Assembly: GCA_021730635.1 (NCBI GenBank)
Contig: JAJNNC010000010.1
Coordinates: forward strand, 1-64,000
DNA: 64,000 bases
Direction: 5' to 3'
Source of the DNA: Catalimonadaceae bacterium JC749
Lineage (GTDB): Bacteria; Bacteroidota; Bacteroidia; Cytophagales; Cyclobacteriaceae
In this document: positions 1-9,922 of the stretch, piece by piece
Numbering within the stretch: the first letter of the stretch is position 1
Layout of the letters: each line of letters begins with the position of its first letter
Notes under the pieces: model-generated
What the model was told of the DNA's origin: nothing
The model's input: only the letters and a program-made list of their open reading frames with translations
The model's database searches: none
Translations under genes and position numbers: made by a program

Positions 1-596
1 AACCTGTTTTCTTGTTGTGCCTGCTGTACCATCCATCAGGCAGCAGCGCTCAAAGTTACAGTAAAAAGGCAAGATTGCTAACAATGACAGCCCTCAACAG
101 TAAAAATGAAAATGTGCCGCCCGGTTCTATACCTTTCCTTTCCTGATGATAGATAAAGCAGCACTGTCCATAAATGTTTCAAGCACCCTCACTAACAACT
201 ACCGTCAAGTTAAGTAAATAATTATTTGCTGAACTTTTATACCATGATGCAGTATTCATTGTAACTGCTTTCAACATGGCTGTAAGACGAACAGGCATAT
301 GCCCCATCGACCATGACCCAATCTCATACCGCTTCATCAGGATATGGTCCGTTGGTAAAGAAATTTAAGGCAATACCCACCAGCCTGATAGTTGCACTAA
401 ACGAAAAGCCCTTACACCTGTGAAAAAAGAGAAGACTTCGTAGGTAGCCTCTCTACTCGGATCAATTCCTTTCTCAAGTCATTCTTACCCCATAAACTTT
501 TATAATTTTTAGCAAATTAAATATTATAAGACCTTTTTATCTCTATATATACTGCTATATTTGTTAGACAATCAGTCGGTTTTGAAAATAAGTAGC
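1..596. other. Intergenic left edge, no gene seen
   Basis: About 600 bases without a convincing reading frame on either strand. The region ends in an AT-rich stretch before the hemerythrin-like gene, which is where its promoter should lie. No TANNTTTG -7 element is evident and no repeat or RNA gene was recognised. Confidence 0.5.
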
Positions 597-1118
597 ATGA
601 AGACAGACAGTAAATCAAACCATCCAAAAACAAAAGCAGCACCTTTGAAAAGACACCCTGCCCTGGTGCCCTTATCCCAAGACCACCATTTCGGTTTACT
701 GCTTTGCTGGAAGATAAGAACAGGTTTGAGCCTGAGTGTTTCACCGGATCGGATTGCCAGCTATACCTGTTACTTTTTTGATCATCATCTGGCACCTCAT
801 TTCAAAGGGGAAGAAGCCTTTTTATTCAATCTGTTAGCGCAGAAAAATGAAAAGCGAAAAGAAGCCGAAAGACAACACAGAAGATTGAGAAGATTACGGA
901 TAAAACTGGAAGAAATGCCTGCCAGACAAGCCATTACTTTAGGGCAGATAGAAGAGGTACTGGAAGCGCATATCCGCTTTGAAGAACGGGATCTTTTTCC
1001 ATACCTTCAACGACAGTTAACGGAGGAACAGTTAAAAGAAATACAAACACAACTGGAAACATCTCATCAACAGGTGGTAGAGCAGTGGGATGATCCATTC
1101 TGGGAGAAAAGAGGATAA
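597..1118 (+). CDS. Hemerythrin-like HHE domain protein
   Basis: A soluble cytoplasmic protein of about 173 residues with the ligand pattern of the hemerythrin/HHE cation-binding family. A DHHFGLL segment lies near the N-terminus, FDHHLAPHFKGEE in the middle, and HIRFEERDLFP near the C-terminus. Together these supply the His and Glu residues of a di-iron four-helix bundle. The start is placed at the ATG at 597, because the frame upstream to 561 has only a TTG and no family sequence. It lies just upstream of an Rrf2-type regulator with iron-sulphur ligands. In this family such neighbours often deal with nitric oxide, oxygen or iron-sulphur damage, but that role is inferred from context. It is shorter than the RIC/YtfE di-iron repair proteins and lacks their N-terminal domain. 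Confidence 0.8.
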   Translation: MKTDSKSNHPKTKAAPLKRHPALVPLSQDHHFGLLLCWKIRTGLSLSVSPDRIASYTCYFFDHHLAPHFKGEEAFLFNLLAQKNEKRKEAERQHRRLRRLRIKLEEMPARQAITLGQIEEVLEAHIRFEERDLFPYLQRQLTEEQLKEIQTQLETSHQQVVEQWDDPFWEKRG

Positions 1119-1189
1119 ATGTGGAAAAAATTTTAATCACATGAGCAATAATGACCTAACCATTGGCCGGTTGTTTAACAGAAAGAAAA

Positions 1190-1618
1190 ATGTTTTCAAA
1201 AGCATGTGAATACGGCATCAGAGCGGTGATTTTTATAGTTGCCCATAGCAAGAATCATAAAAAGGTAGGAATCAAAGATATATGCCGGGAAATTGGCGCT
1301 CCCGAACATTTTACCGCTAAAATATTGCAAAACTTAAGCCGCATGGAAATCATCAGTTCTACAAAAGGGCCCCATGGTGGTTTTTTTGTTGAAGATGGTA
1401 GAGACATCAGGCTTCTTGAGATTGTAAGAGCCATTGATGGAAATAAACTATTTACTGGCTGTGGTCTAGGCATTAAAGAGTGCTCTGAAAAAAAACCTTG
1501 CCCCATACACGATGAATTCAAACAGATCAGAGACGCGCTCCAACAAATGCTGGAATCTACTTCTGTAAAGGAGATGGCAGAGGGATTGGAGAGGGGACTG
1601 GTATATCTCAAAAAATGA
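1190..1618 (+). CDS. Rrf2/IscR-family Fe-S transcriptional regulator
   Basis: A 142-residue winged-helix regulator of the Rrf2 family. The N-terminal segment MFSKACEYGIRA and the wing segment STKGPHGGF are typical. Cys91, Cys98 and Cys104 followed by His107 sit almost exactly where IscR holds its [2Fe-2S] ligands (Cys92, Cys98, Cys104, His107), so cluster binding is likely. The start is the ATG at 1190; the upstream extension to a TTG at 1163 adds no family sequence. The gene follows the hemerythrin-like gene by about 70 bp on the same strand. The pair probably responds to nitric oxide, oxidative stress or iron-sulphur status. Whether it resembles IscR, NsrR or RsrR in signal cannot be decided from sequence alone. 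Confidence 0.88.
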   Translation: MFSKACEYGIRAVIFIVAHSKNHKKVGIKDICREIGAPEHFTAKILQNLSRMEIISSTKGPHGGFFVEDGRDIRLLEIVRAIDGNKLFTGCGLGIKECSEKKPCPIHDEFKQIRDALQQMLESTSVKEMAEGLERGLVYLKK

Positions 1619-2009
1619 ATTTCAATTTTTAAATGAACAAATGAAATGATAAAATCACCATCAATGATGCATTGAGACGAGACTCCATCATGCTCCTTTG
1701 ACGGATAGAAATAGGCAATATGCGGAACTCGTCATATGGAGGTGACAGATAGGGAGATGGGTGAAGCAGATGATTTTGAGCAGCATACAATAGATGGATT
1801 ACCAACTAAAACCTGTAATAGCAGGATAGCTTGCCAGACGATGTCTACTCACCCTATTTATATAAGACTTTTAAGAGGCTGAAGCACTATTAATCTATCA
1901 ATAAATAATTGAAATATCTCTCCATTACTTTTAATCAGTTCACCAGGATTACAGGAAGTACTGTTGTACAGTGAATTTAATCTCCGAAAAAATACTATTA
2001 ACGATACAT
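1619..2009. other. Intergenic, nothing recognised
   Basis: About 390 bases between the Rrf2 gene and the cytochrome lipoprotein gene. No open frame with coding character, no stem-loop with a T tract and no clear promoter element was seen. Confidence 0.4.
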
Positions 2010-2936
2010 ATGATCATTTTTTATTCATCTTCTTACTGCAAGATAATACGTTCTGTTTTTCTATTCAGCACAGTCACACTATTGGGCTATTTATTGCCAG
2101 GTTGCAGCGGAAAAAGTGGAGATGATGGACAGGAGGAAGAAACCAGGAAAAAAGAAACAAAGGCTTTAACCTTAATCCGTAATGATGATTGTTTGAATTG
2201 CCATAACATTGAAGATAAATCTGTCGGCCCTTCTTATATGAGAGTGGCTCAAAGATACGAAGCGGATTTTAGCACAGTGAATAGGCTGGCAGACAAAATC
2301 ATAGAAGGAGGAGGCGGTTTGTGGGGAGGAGGTCAGATGACAGAGCATCGTTTTCTTAAAAAAGAAAATGCCAGAAAAATTGTACGTTGGATCCTTTCCC
2401 TGGATGACTCGGTAGCCAATAAGAACCCGATGACTACGACCCCCGGCGTCAGACTTGCGGAAGCTTTTCAGGCAGGACAGCCTGCTGGAAAAAACGGATT
2501 GATCCTCAAAGCGTATGCCATGGAAGATCTGGAGGTGTCTGGTGCTGATGCTTTGCCTGAGATTCCTGCCCATGCGATTCCTGTGGATTCCGGTATAATA
2601 AAGTTCATACATTTTACTGGCCTGGAGGCTTTTGAGCCATTACAAGAAAACGCAATGCTGCAAGCTACCGGTTTTATTACTATACAAAAGAAAGGAAAGT
2701 ATTTTGTGAAATTAGTAAAAGGGGGCAAAGGAAGGGTCATCCTCAATGGGGCGATAGCAGTCAATGAAAATGATTGGGATCAAGAAAACGATATGGATCT
2801 TTCTCCGGGAACCTACCCAATTACTATTGAATTCCTTGCCGGACCAGGAGCAAAGGTGCTATCGCTACAATGGATTCCTCCTGATGAGGAGTATTTTAGG
2901 GTAATTCCACAAGAAGTGCTTACCATCAGTCCTTGA
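2010..2936 (+). CDS. Lipoprotein cytochrome c with C-terminal beta-sandwich
   Basis: A lipoprotein of about 308 residues with lipobox LLPGC (Cys32). A class I cytochrome c domain follows, with haem motif CLNCH (Cys61-Cys64-His65) and a probable axial Met110 in GGGQMTEH, as in the short cytochromes appended to Bacteroidota and Planctomycetota secreted enzymes. The C-terminal 120 residues (IKFIHFTGLEAF, GKYFVKLVKGGKGRVILNG, DLSPGTYPITIEF) look like a PA14 or related carbohydrate-binding beta-sandwich; this is a judgement from residue pattern. The ATG at 2010 gives the shortest sensible signal peptide; a GTG at 1971 would add 13 residues. It probably transfers electrons at the cell surface or in the periplasm for a carbohydrate-oxidising partner. 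Confidence 0.75.
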   Translation: MIIFYSSSYCKIIRSVFLFSTVTLLGYLLPGCSGKSGDDGQEEETRKKETKALTLIRNDDCLNCHNIEDKSVGPSYMRVAQRYEADFSTVNRLADKIIEGGGGLWGGGQMTEHRFLKKENARKIVRWILSLDDSVANKNPMTTTPGVRLAEAFQAGQPAGKNGLILKAYAMEDLEVSGADALPEIPAHAIPVDSGIIKFIHFTGLEAFEPLQENAMLQATGFITIQKKGKYFVKLVKGGKGRVILNGAIAVNENDWDQENDMDLSPGTYPITIEFLAGPGAKVLSLQWIPPDEEYFRVIPQEVLTISP

Positions 2937-3288
2937 AAATTACTGGCGTCAAAAAAAGTTTACCTTGCTGGTCAGCCTGAATGGAAACATTGCTTTAGCA
3001 TTCATTGCTTGTGTCGCAGTTGTTTGTAGCCAGTGTGCCCAGAACTCCTATCAGTACGATTGATTTTACTGAGCACCACAACAGGTTTTGATAGACTGAC
3101 TCTTATGAAGTTTGCCAGGCTCTTTTCTGCCACCCAAAACACCATTGATAAGGATTGGGATTACACATCACCTTCCTCTAAACAATATTTAGGATGAATA
3201 ATGCTTAAAGACTTTCTTATCCAGAATAATTATGAAAGACGCCATCATTTTTTTACAGTGCATGGCATGCCACAAAAAAAGGTAATTG
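2937..3288. other. Intergenic between convergent genes, no gene seen
   Basis: About 350 bases between the cytochrome lipoprotein gene (plus strand) and the nitrilase gene (minus strand). A short plus-strand frame near 3201 runs into the 3' end of the nitrilase gene and has no coding character. No clear terminator hairpin was recognised. Confidence 0.4.
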
Positions 3289-4104
3289 CTAAAAATCAAG
3301 TAAACGGGCATACAAGTCGGTGCGCCGATCTATCATATAAGTGGCATAGTTACTCCAGCTATTTCGCATCTCTAAGTCAATGGGCGCCGTGATAATGCCC
3401 TCCTCTCTGTCTGCTTGCGCTAAGATTTTGCCCTGGGGGCCTACAATGACTGAATGTCCAAAGCCCCATAATTTCTTTTCTGTTCCTGTTCGGCAGGCCA
3501 TGGCCACAAATACATTGTTTTCCAGGGCCCGAGTCATGGCTAAAGCCTTTGATTGTTCAGGACTCCAGCCTGCCGGACCACTCTGCTCATCAGCGAACCA
3601 AAAGGTGGCATTCAGTATGATCTCGGCTCCCTTCAACGCTAAGCTTCTGATGTATTCCGGAAAGATAAAGTCATAACAAATGCTCATAGCTACCTTTCCG
3701 AGTTCTGTGTCAACTAGCACTTCGCTATCTCCATAGCTGATCTGCTCCTTCTCAAAGCTAAAGGGATGGACCTTGCGGTACTTGGCCACCAGTCCTTTAG
3801 TGGGTGAAATCATGATAGCGGTATTATAGGGTTTGTTGTTAGGCCCTTTTTCTATCATGCCCCCACTGATCCAAATGTTTTTCCTGGAGGCTAGCTGCTC
3901 CAAGAAAGCGGTGGTTGTACCTGGAATTTCTTCTGCCACGGAGTTCAGATCCAGAGAATACCCTGTCGTGCCGTATTCACAGAAAACAGCCATTCTCACC
4001 GCTTTATCTTTTATGGCATCCACCATAGACGCTATCTTTTCCAGGTTGGCCTTGACATTGCCCAACACAGAATCAATTTGCAAAACAGCTAATTTTTTTT
4101 CCAT
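3289..4104 (-). CDS. Carbon-nitrogen hydrolase (nitrilase superfamily)
   Basis: A cytoplasmic hydrolase of 271 residues, the usual length of a single nitrilase domain. The catalytic triad is intact: Glu43 in FCEYGTTGY, Lys111 in KYRKVHPF and Cys143 in SICYDFIFPE. The family cleaves non-peptide C-N bonds, as in omega-amidase, N-carbamoyl amidase and N-acyl amidase. The tyrosine after the cysteine fits an amidase better than a true nitrilase, but the substrate cannot be read from sequence. It is divergent from the GH127-type gene and shares a 470-bp AT-rich promoter region with it. No operon partner is visible on its strand. Confidence 0.85.
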   Translation of the reverse strand: MEKKLAVLQIDSVLGNVKANLEKIASMVDAIKDKAVRMAVFCEYGTTGYSLDLNSVAEEIPGTTTAFLEQLASRKNIWISGGMIEKGPNNKPYNTAIMISPTKGLVAKYRKVHPFSFEKEQISYGDSEVLVDTELGKVAMSICYDFIFPEYIRSLALKGAEIILNATFWFADEQSGPAGWSPEQSKALAMTRALENNVFVAMACRTGTEKKLWGFGHSVIVGPQGKILAQADREEGIITAPIDLEMRNSWSNYATYMIDRRTDLYARLLDF

Positions 4105-4574
4105 TCAGTCTGTCTTTTTTATTCAGTAAACCATCAGCATATGAGATGCTACCCCCTTCGGGCCGGCAGTATGCTCAGGAAACCAGGTTTACAAAGCTTC
4201 CTCCAATATACGTTAATTTAGCTTGTCGCATTGCATAAAAACACTGCCATAAAAGAACACACCTCCGGCCATTTACAGAAAACAAGAACCCATAAACCGA
4301 TGGATGAAAATGAATTTATTATTTGATAAACCAATGCTTGTCCATTTGATAAAATATTTATTAAATTTAGTTAATGGTGGAAATTAAAAGGGAAAGTAGA
4401 AAATTATGTGACTTTTTTGATTATTTGGCTTTTGTAAGAAAACTCTTTCCGAATAGTATCATCCATGCTGGATTCCCTTCTGATCTTTTGAATCCTGAAA
4501 TATAGCATTAGCATATTTACAATACCAGGTTTGTAAATATGCTTTGAACTAATAAGCAACCTAAAGTACCTTCT
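4105..4574. other. AT-rich divergent intergenic region
   Basis: About 470 bases separate the divergent nitrilase and GH127-type genes, so promoters for both should lie here. The stretch around 4310-4440 is very AT-rich. No exact TANNTTTG element was found on either strand, and none of the repeats of the 49-62 kb arrays occurs here. Confidence 0.4.
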
Positions 4575-6692
4575 ATGAAGAAATGTAAGCCGATCCTGTT
4601 GGCTCTCGTGATGCTTACATGTGCTGAGACCAGGCTTTTATCTCAGCACATAGAAAAACAACCTGCCAGTCTGCATGAAGTCTATCAAGTAAAAATCGAT
4701 GATCCGTTTTGGAGTCCTAAGTTAGCGCTGTGGAGCACAAAAACAGTGAATGACGTCTTCGATAAATTTGAGGGAAAATACCAACCTGAGGGAAAATATC
4801 TGGAAAAAGATTTTCAAGCTTTGGGGAAGACCAGGAACGCGTTTCTGAATTTCGATCTTGTGGCTGAGGGCAAACGGGGAATAGGAAAACATGATGGTCC
4901 ACCCTGGTATGATGGACTAGTTTACGAAACGATCCGTGGAGCGGCCGATCTTCTCACTCAGTATCCGAATCCTACCTTGGAAAAGCGTATTGATGGTTAT
5001 ATTGACCGTATTGCCGCAGCCCAGGCTTCTGATCCCGATGGCTATATTAATACCTATACCCAACTTATGGAGCCTGATCACCGCTGGGGCTTCAATGGGG
5101 GGGTGTTACGCTGGCAGCATGATGTTTATAATGCAGGAATGCTCGTTGAAGCGGCTGTGCATTATTACAAAGCTACCGGAAAAACTAAATTGCTTCATGT
5201 GGCCGTAAAATTCGCAAACCATATGTACGATTATATGGGCCCCGCTCCTAAAAGAAATGTTGTGCCAGCCCATTCCGGACCCGAAGAGGCTTTGATAAAA
5301 CTATACCGCTTGTTTAAAAATGAACCGGCGCTAAAACAGAAAATGTCGGTTCCGGTGGATGCAGACAATTATTATGCATTGGCAAAATTCTGGATAGAAG
5401 GCAGGGGAAATCATGTGGGATTACCCTTATGGAATGAATGGGGAAATGCGGAGGCAGAGAAATGGATCAAAGAAGCTAATTATGCTGATCCCAAATATGG
5501 GGCGTATAGCCGTCCGACCTGGGGAGATTATGCCCAGGATTCTATTCCTGTTTTACAGCAAAAGACCATAGAAGGACATGCCGTCCGTGCCACCTTGCTG
5601 GCCACCGGTCTTACCATGGCTGCTATTGAAAACAATGATCCCCGTTATGTGGAGACCGCCAGTGCTTTGTGGGATAATATGGTCGGTAAGCGCATGTTCG
5701 TTACCGGGGGAGTAGGGGCCATTGCCCATGATGAAAAGTTTGGTCTTGATTACTACTTACCCAACGATGCTTACCTGGAGACTTGTGCGGCCGTAGGAGC
5801 TGGCTTCTTCAGCCAGCGAATGAATCAACTGACTGGCAAAGGGAAATACATGGATGAGATGGAGAGAGTTTTATACAATAATGTACTTACTGGCATTTCA
5901 CAGTCCGGTGATCACTATACCTATCAGAATCCTTTAAGTGCAGCGCATCATCACCGGTGGGGTTGGCATGATTGCCCCTGCTGTCCTCCTATGTTCTTAA
6001 AAATGGTGTCAGCCATGCCGGATTTTATTTACTTGTATAACGCTGAAGAAATTTATGTGAACCTATTTGTAGGCAGCGAAGCTACAATCAATCTTACCGA
6101 TGCGCAGGAGGTCGTGCTGAAGCAAAACACCCATTACCCCTGGCAGGGAAAGACTTTGATTACCGTGAGTCCAAAGAGGGAGAGTGAATTCTCACTCAGA
6201 GTGAGAATCCCTGGCTGGGCAGTAGGAGAGGAAAACCCCTATGGATTATACCATTCGAAGGTAAAGGCTAATGTTGAGTTACAAGTCAATGGTTCTCCTC
6301 ATGAAGTTTCTCCTGTGGATGGCTATGTAACCATTCATCGGAAATGGAAGCAAGGGGATCAGGTAGAACTTACTTTACCCATGGAACCTCGATGGGTGTA
6401 TGCCCATGAATCGGTAGAAGCCTTAAAAGGGATGGTAGCTTTGGCTTCAGGCCCTTTGCTATATTGTTTGGAAGAAAATTTAAATGAAGGCTTGGATGAA
6501 TTGAACATAGACATTGAGGCTCCCCTAGCGGTCAGATATGATGCCAAATTATTGGATGGCATCAATAGGATCACCGGCCATGGGAAGTTGGAAAATGCTA
6601 AACAGGTAAACTACCAGGCCATTCCCTACTATGCAGTGGGTAATATGCAACCTGGGAACAGCTATAAAGTATGGATTCCTTATCAGCAATAG
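4575..6692 (+). CDS. GH127/GH146-type glycoside hydrolase (beta-L-arabinofuranosidase-like)
   Basis: A secreted protein of 705 residues with an N-terminal signal peptide and the (alpha/alpha)6-barrel family once called DUF1680. The hallmark residues of HypBA1-type beta-L-arabinofuranosidases are present. Glu402 and Cys404 (YLETCA) correspond to two zinc ligands, and Cys469-Cys470 (CPCCPP) to the catalytic cysteine and the remaining zinc ligand. The family uses a cysteine nucleophile to cleave L-arabinofuranosides; some relatives act on other sugars. It starts the carbohydrate locus, about 190 bp upstream of SusC and on the same strand. It probably works in the periplasm on oligosaccharides imported by the SusC/SusD pair. 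Exact specificity is not determined. Confidence 0.85.
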   Translation: MKKCKPILLALVMLTCAETRLLSQHIEKQPASLHEVYQVKIDDPFWSPKLALWSTKTVNDVFDKFEGKYQPEGKYLEKDFQALGKTRNAFLNFDLVAEGKRGIGKHDGPPWYDGLVYETIRGAADLLTQYPNPTLEKRIDGYIDRIAAAQASDPDGYINTYTQLMEPDHRWGFNGGVLRWQHDVYNAGMLVEAAVHYYKATGKTKLLHVAVKFANHMYDYMGPAPKRNVVPAHSGPEEALIKLYRLFKNEPALKQKMSVPVDADNYYALAKFWIEGRGNHVGLPLWNEWGNAEAEKWIKEANYADPKYGAYSRPTWGDYAQDSIPVLQQKTIEGHAVRATLLATGLTMAAIENNDPRYVETASALWDNMVGKRMFVTGGVGAIAHDEKFGLDYYLPNDAYLETCAAVGAGFFSQRMNQLTGKGKYMDEMERVLYNNVLTGISQSGDHYTYQNPLSAAHHHRWGWHDCPCCPPMFLKMVSAMPDFIYLYNAEEIYVNLFVGSEATINLTDAQEVVLKQNTHYPWQGKTLITVSPKRESEFSLRVRIPGWAVGEENPYGLYHSKVKANVELQVNGSPHEVSPVDGYVTIHRKWKQGDQVELTLPMEPRWVYAHESVEALKGMVALASGPLLYCLEENLNEGLDELNIDIEAPLAVRYDAKLLDGINRITGHGKLENAKQVNYQAIPYYAVGNMQPGNSYKVWIPYQQ

Positions 6693-6886
6693 ACTGATAT
6701 TATTCCTGGTTCAGGCTCTGAAAAAGTATTTTTTGGCACACTCTAGATCAAATAAAACAATGTGAATTAACCTTCCCTTAGCCGGTATTCATTCAAGGAA
6801 TAAATATCAGCATTAAAAAGAGTTGATAGATTATAAAACAGTAGATAAAAAAATGATCTGTCGACTGATTGAACAATGTCTATTAA

Positions 6887-9800
6887 ATGTCAAAAGATAT
6901 GAAAAATGCTTTACCAATTCTAACCAGTAGAATCCTATATCCTGTTTTAATAGTTGTCTTGCTTCCTCTTCTGGGAGCGGGTCAACTATTAGCGCAAACG
7001 AATGTCCGGGGCACTGTTGTAGATGATGAAGGTACTGCTCTCGTGGGAGTCACAGTACTTGAGTTAGGCACCCAGAACGGTACTATCACCGATGAAGATG
7101 GTACTTATAACCTGTCTGTTAATCCAGAAGCGAGCCTTGTATTTAGCTATGTTGGTTTTTCCACCCAGCAAATAGTGGTAGGAGACAAAAACGTGATCGA
7201 TGTGACACTCCAACCAGATTATCAGCAATTAGATGATATAGTTGTCACTGGATATGGCACGCAACAGAGAAAAGAGATTACCAGCTCAGTTGTCAGTTTG
7301 GAAGCGAAAGATTTCAATAAAGGAAACGTTAGTGATCCTGTTCAACTTTTACAGGGGAAGGTGGCAGGGTTGCAGATTGCCCGTGCAGGGGGGAATCCAA
7401 ACCAACCTTTTACCTTGAGGTTACGGGGATTAAATACCCTGAGTGGTGATTCTGAGCCTCTTATCGTTATTGATGGGGTCCTGGGGGGAGCATTGGACGC
7501 CCTTGATCCTAATGATATTACCTCCATTGAGGTGTTGAAAGATGCTTCGGCTGCTGCCATTTATGGGGCACGAGCCAGTGCGGGCGTTCTGATTATCACC
7601 ACCAAGTCGGGTGAAGGCGTATCAAGACCCCAGTTGAATTATAATGGACAGGTCTCTTTTGAGGAAATCGCCAATCATCCTGACATCGCTTCTGCTGAGG
7701 AATATCTTTCATTAGGTGGCGTTGATTTAGGGAGCAAAACTGATTGGTTGGATGAAGTTACTCAAACAGGGATCTCCCATGTTCACAATATTTCATTTGC
7801 CAATAACGCAGGCGGATTGAATTACAGGGCAGCCGTAAATTATAGAAATGTGGAGAGTATCGTGAAGAATGCAGCCGAATTTGATCAGCTGAACACACGA
7901 CTTGATATTTCACAAAGGCTACTGAACGATAAGCTTACCTTGTCAGGAGCTTTGGCAGCGACCTCACGGGAAGAGAACCAGGGGTTTCAACATGCCCTTT
8001 CGCATGCTTTTTTCTTTAACCCAACAGCCCCCGTTTTTGATGCTGATGGTAACTATTTTGAAACCGGAGATCAGGATCGATACAATCCGGTGGCGATCAA
8101 TGATCAGAATGTCAGAGACAGAAAGTTAAATAGACAAATATCAAACATCAAGGCAGAATACGAGGTGATCAGTAATCTGCTTATTTCGGCAAGTTATACG
8201 CTTCAAAGATCCTCTGAACTAATAGGTGAGTACTCTGCCAGAGATGCCTTATGGGGCGGTGGTCTTGTGAATGGCTGGGCAAGGCGTGAAACCATAGACA
8301 ACTCCTACCAACAATATGATGGTACCATTACCTACCTGGGGGAGGCTGGAGATTTGGGTTATACTGTCATTGCAGGACAATCATGGAATTATGAGAACAT
8401 ACAACAAGCCGTAGCCAGTAACACGGATTTTATTACTGACGAATTTTCATATAATAATCTGGCTGCCGGACAGGGGATCAACAAAAATGGGGTTGTATCA
8501 GCAGAAGGTAATGTGGCTCAACCACAGAACTTTTTAGGCTCTAACCAACAAGAATCAAGGTCAAATGCGTATTTCCTGCGAACTAATTTTAACTATGATG
8601 ATGCTTATTTTCTATCGGCTAGTTATCGTCGGGAAGGGTCATCAAGATTCGGTTCTAACAACAGATGGGGTGATTTCTGGGCAGTCAGTGGTGGCGCAGA
8701 TATTGCCAAAATCATGAGTTTACCCATTTCCCAGTTAAAAGTAAGAGCTGGATATGGCGTCACCGGAACTTTACCGAACGTATTCTATGGTTATTTGGCT
8801 ACTTTACAACTAACAAGTGGTGGATTTGCAAACGGTGGGTTTATCTCAGGAGTGACCCCCGCTACCGGATCAAATCCGGACTTGAAATGGGAGGAAAAGG
8901 CTGAATTGAACCTAGGGTTGGATTTTGGTTTGATGAATAGCAGACTTTCCGGCTCCCTGGAATATTTCATCAGAAATACGAAAGATCTGTTAAACATTGT
9001 AGCGGTACCTTCACCACCCAATGCGGTTACCCAGCAGCTTAGGAATGTAGGAGAATTGGAATCGAAAGGAATTGAGTTTCAATTATCTTATGTTGCGATT
9101 CAAAACCAGAATTTTAACTGGAGCATTGATGCCAATATATCAACTGCGAAAACCAAACTAATCGAGTTTAATTCCGAATCTGATCAGACAGTTTTAAGAG
9201 GTCCCGGACCGGATGGTGCTGTCGCACTAGGTGGAGTAAGTGCTATTTGGACATCCGAAGGAGAGGAGATTGGACAAATCTATGCCCAACCTTTTGTCCG
9301 GTATAATGAAAACGGAGACCCTATATTACTCCTCCTGGACGGAACGGAAGCGCCATACGGATCATTTGATTTCAGGGAAGAAGCCAGAAATGTAGCAGAT
9401 GCCTTACCCAATTTTGTAGGTGGATTAAACAATAATGTGAGATACAAGGATTTTGATATCAATGTATTTTTAAGAGGGGTATTTGGTCATAGTTTGGTCA
9501 ATGGAACCCGGGCAGCTTTTGAAAATGTGGGTGGCATCTCCATTCGAAACGTACTCGTCACTGAGGGTGTTGAAAATATCCCCGTGGCCCATTATAGCAC
9601 AAGGTATATAGAAAACGCATCTTTTGTGAAAATTGACAATGTGACTATCGGTTATACAATTCCAGGGTCAGATAATTCTCTGTTCAGAAGTATAAGACTT
9701 TTTGCAACAGGGCAGAATCTGATAACCATTACAGGTTATGAAGGTGCTGATCCGGAAGTGAGGTATTTTGACCCCCCCTATTCAGGTGAGGGCCGTAGAA

Positions 9801-9901
9801 TAAATAGTTTTACGGGAAACGGTCTTTTTCCGGGAATTGACCGTTACACGACGTTCCCACCCACTCGGATTTATACAGTGGGTGTTAACCTTGGATTTTA
9901 A
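6887..9901 (+). CDS. SusC/RagA-family TonB-dependent outer membrane transporter
   Basis: A 1004-residue outer membrane transporter. A signal peptide ending near LLAQ is followed by a carboxypeptidase-regulatory-like domain (about residues 40-115, VRGTVVDDEGTALVGVTV). The SusC signature LDDIVVTGYGTQ, a plug domain containing LRGLNTLSG and IEVLKDASAAAIYGARASAGVLIITTKSG, and a 22-strand barrel ending in an aromatic residue (VNLGF) come next. It imports a bulky ligand, usually an oligosaccharide, using TonB energy, with SusD as the lid. The SusD gene starts 21 bp downstream, so they form an operon. The GH127-type hydrolase upstream suggests an arabinose-containing glycan, but this is inference. 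Confidence 0.95.
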   Translation: MSKDMKNALPILTSRILYPVLIVVLLPLLGAGQLLAQTNVRGTVVDDEGTALVGVTVLELGTQNGTITDEDGTYNLSVNPEASLVFSYVGFSTQQIVVGDKNVIDVTLQPDYQQLDDIVVTGYGTQQRKEITSSVVSLEAKDFNKGNVSDPVQLLQGKVAGLQIARAGGNPNQPFTLRLRGLNTLSGDSEPLIVIDGVLGGALDALDPNDITSIEVLKDASAAAIYGARASAGVLIITTKSGEGVSRPQLNYNGQVSFEEIANHPDIASAEEYLSLGGVDLGSKTDWLDEVTQTGISHVHNISFANNAGGLNYRAAVNYRNVESIVKNAAEFDQLNTRLDISQRLLNDKLTLSGALAATSREENQGFQHALSHAFFFNPTAPVFDADGNYFETGDQDRYNPVAINDQNVRDRKLNRQISNIKAEYEVISNLLISASYTLQRSSELIGEYSARDALWGGGLVNGWARRETIDNSYQQYDGTITYLGEAGDLGYTVIAGQSWNYENIQQAVASNTDFITDEFSYNNLAAGQGINKNGVVSAEGNVAQPQNFLGSNQQESRSNAYFLRTNFNYDDAYFLSASYRREGSSRFGSNNRWGDFWAVSGGADIAKIMSLPISQLKVRAGYGVTGTLPNVFYGYLATLQLTSGGFANGGFISGVTPATGSNPDLKWEEKAELNLGLDFGLMNSRLSGSLEYFIRNTKDLLNIVAVPSPPNAVTQQLRNVGELESKGIEFQLSYVAIQNQNFNWSIDANISTAKTKLIEFNSESDQTVLRGPGPDGAVALGGVSAIWTSEGEEIGQIYAQPFVRYNENGDPILLLLDGTEAPYGSFDFREEARNVADALPNFVGGLNNNVRYKDFDINVFLRGVFGHSLVNGTRAAFENVGGISIRNVLVTEGVENIPVAHYSTRYIENASFVKIDNVTIGYTIPGSDNSLFRSIRLFATGQNLITITGYEGADPEVRYFDPPYSGEGRRINSFTGNGLFPGIDRYTTFPPTRIYTVGVNLGF

Positions 9902-9922
9902 GAAATAAGAATTATTAGTCAT

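Noticed and set aside
3201-3392. Plus-strand frame of 63 codons overlapping the nitrilase gene
   Set aside because: It has no coding character and lies partly antisense to an intact catalytic gene.
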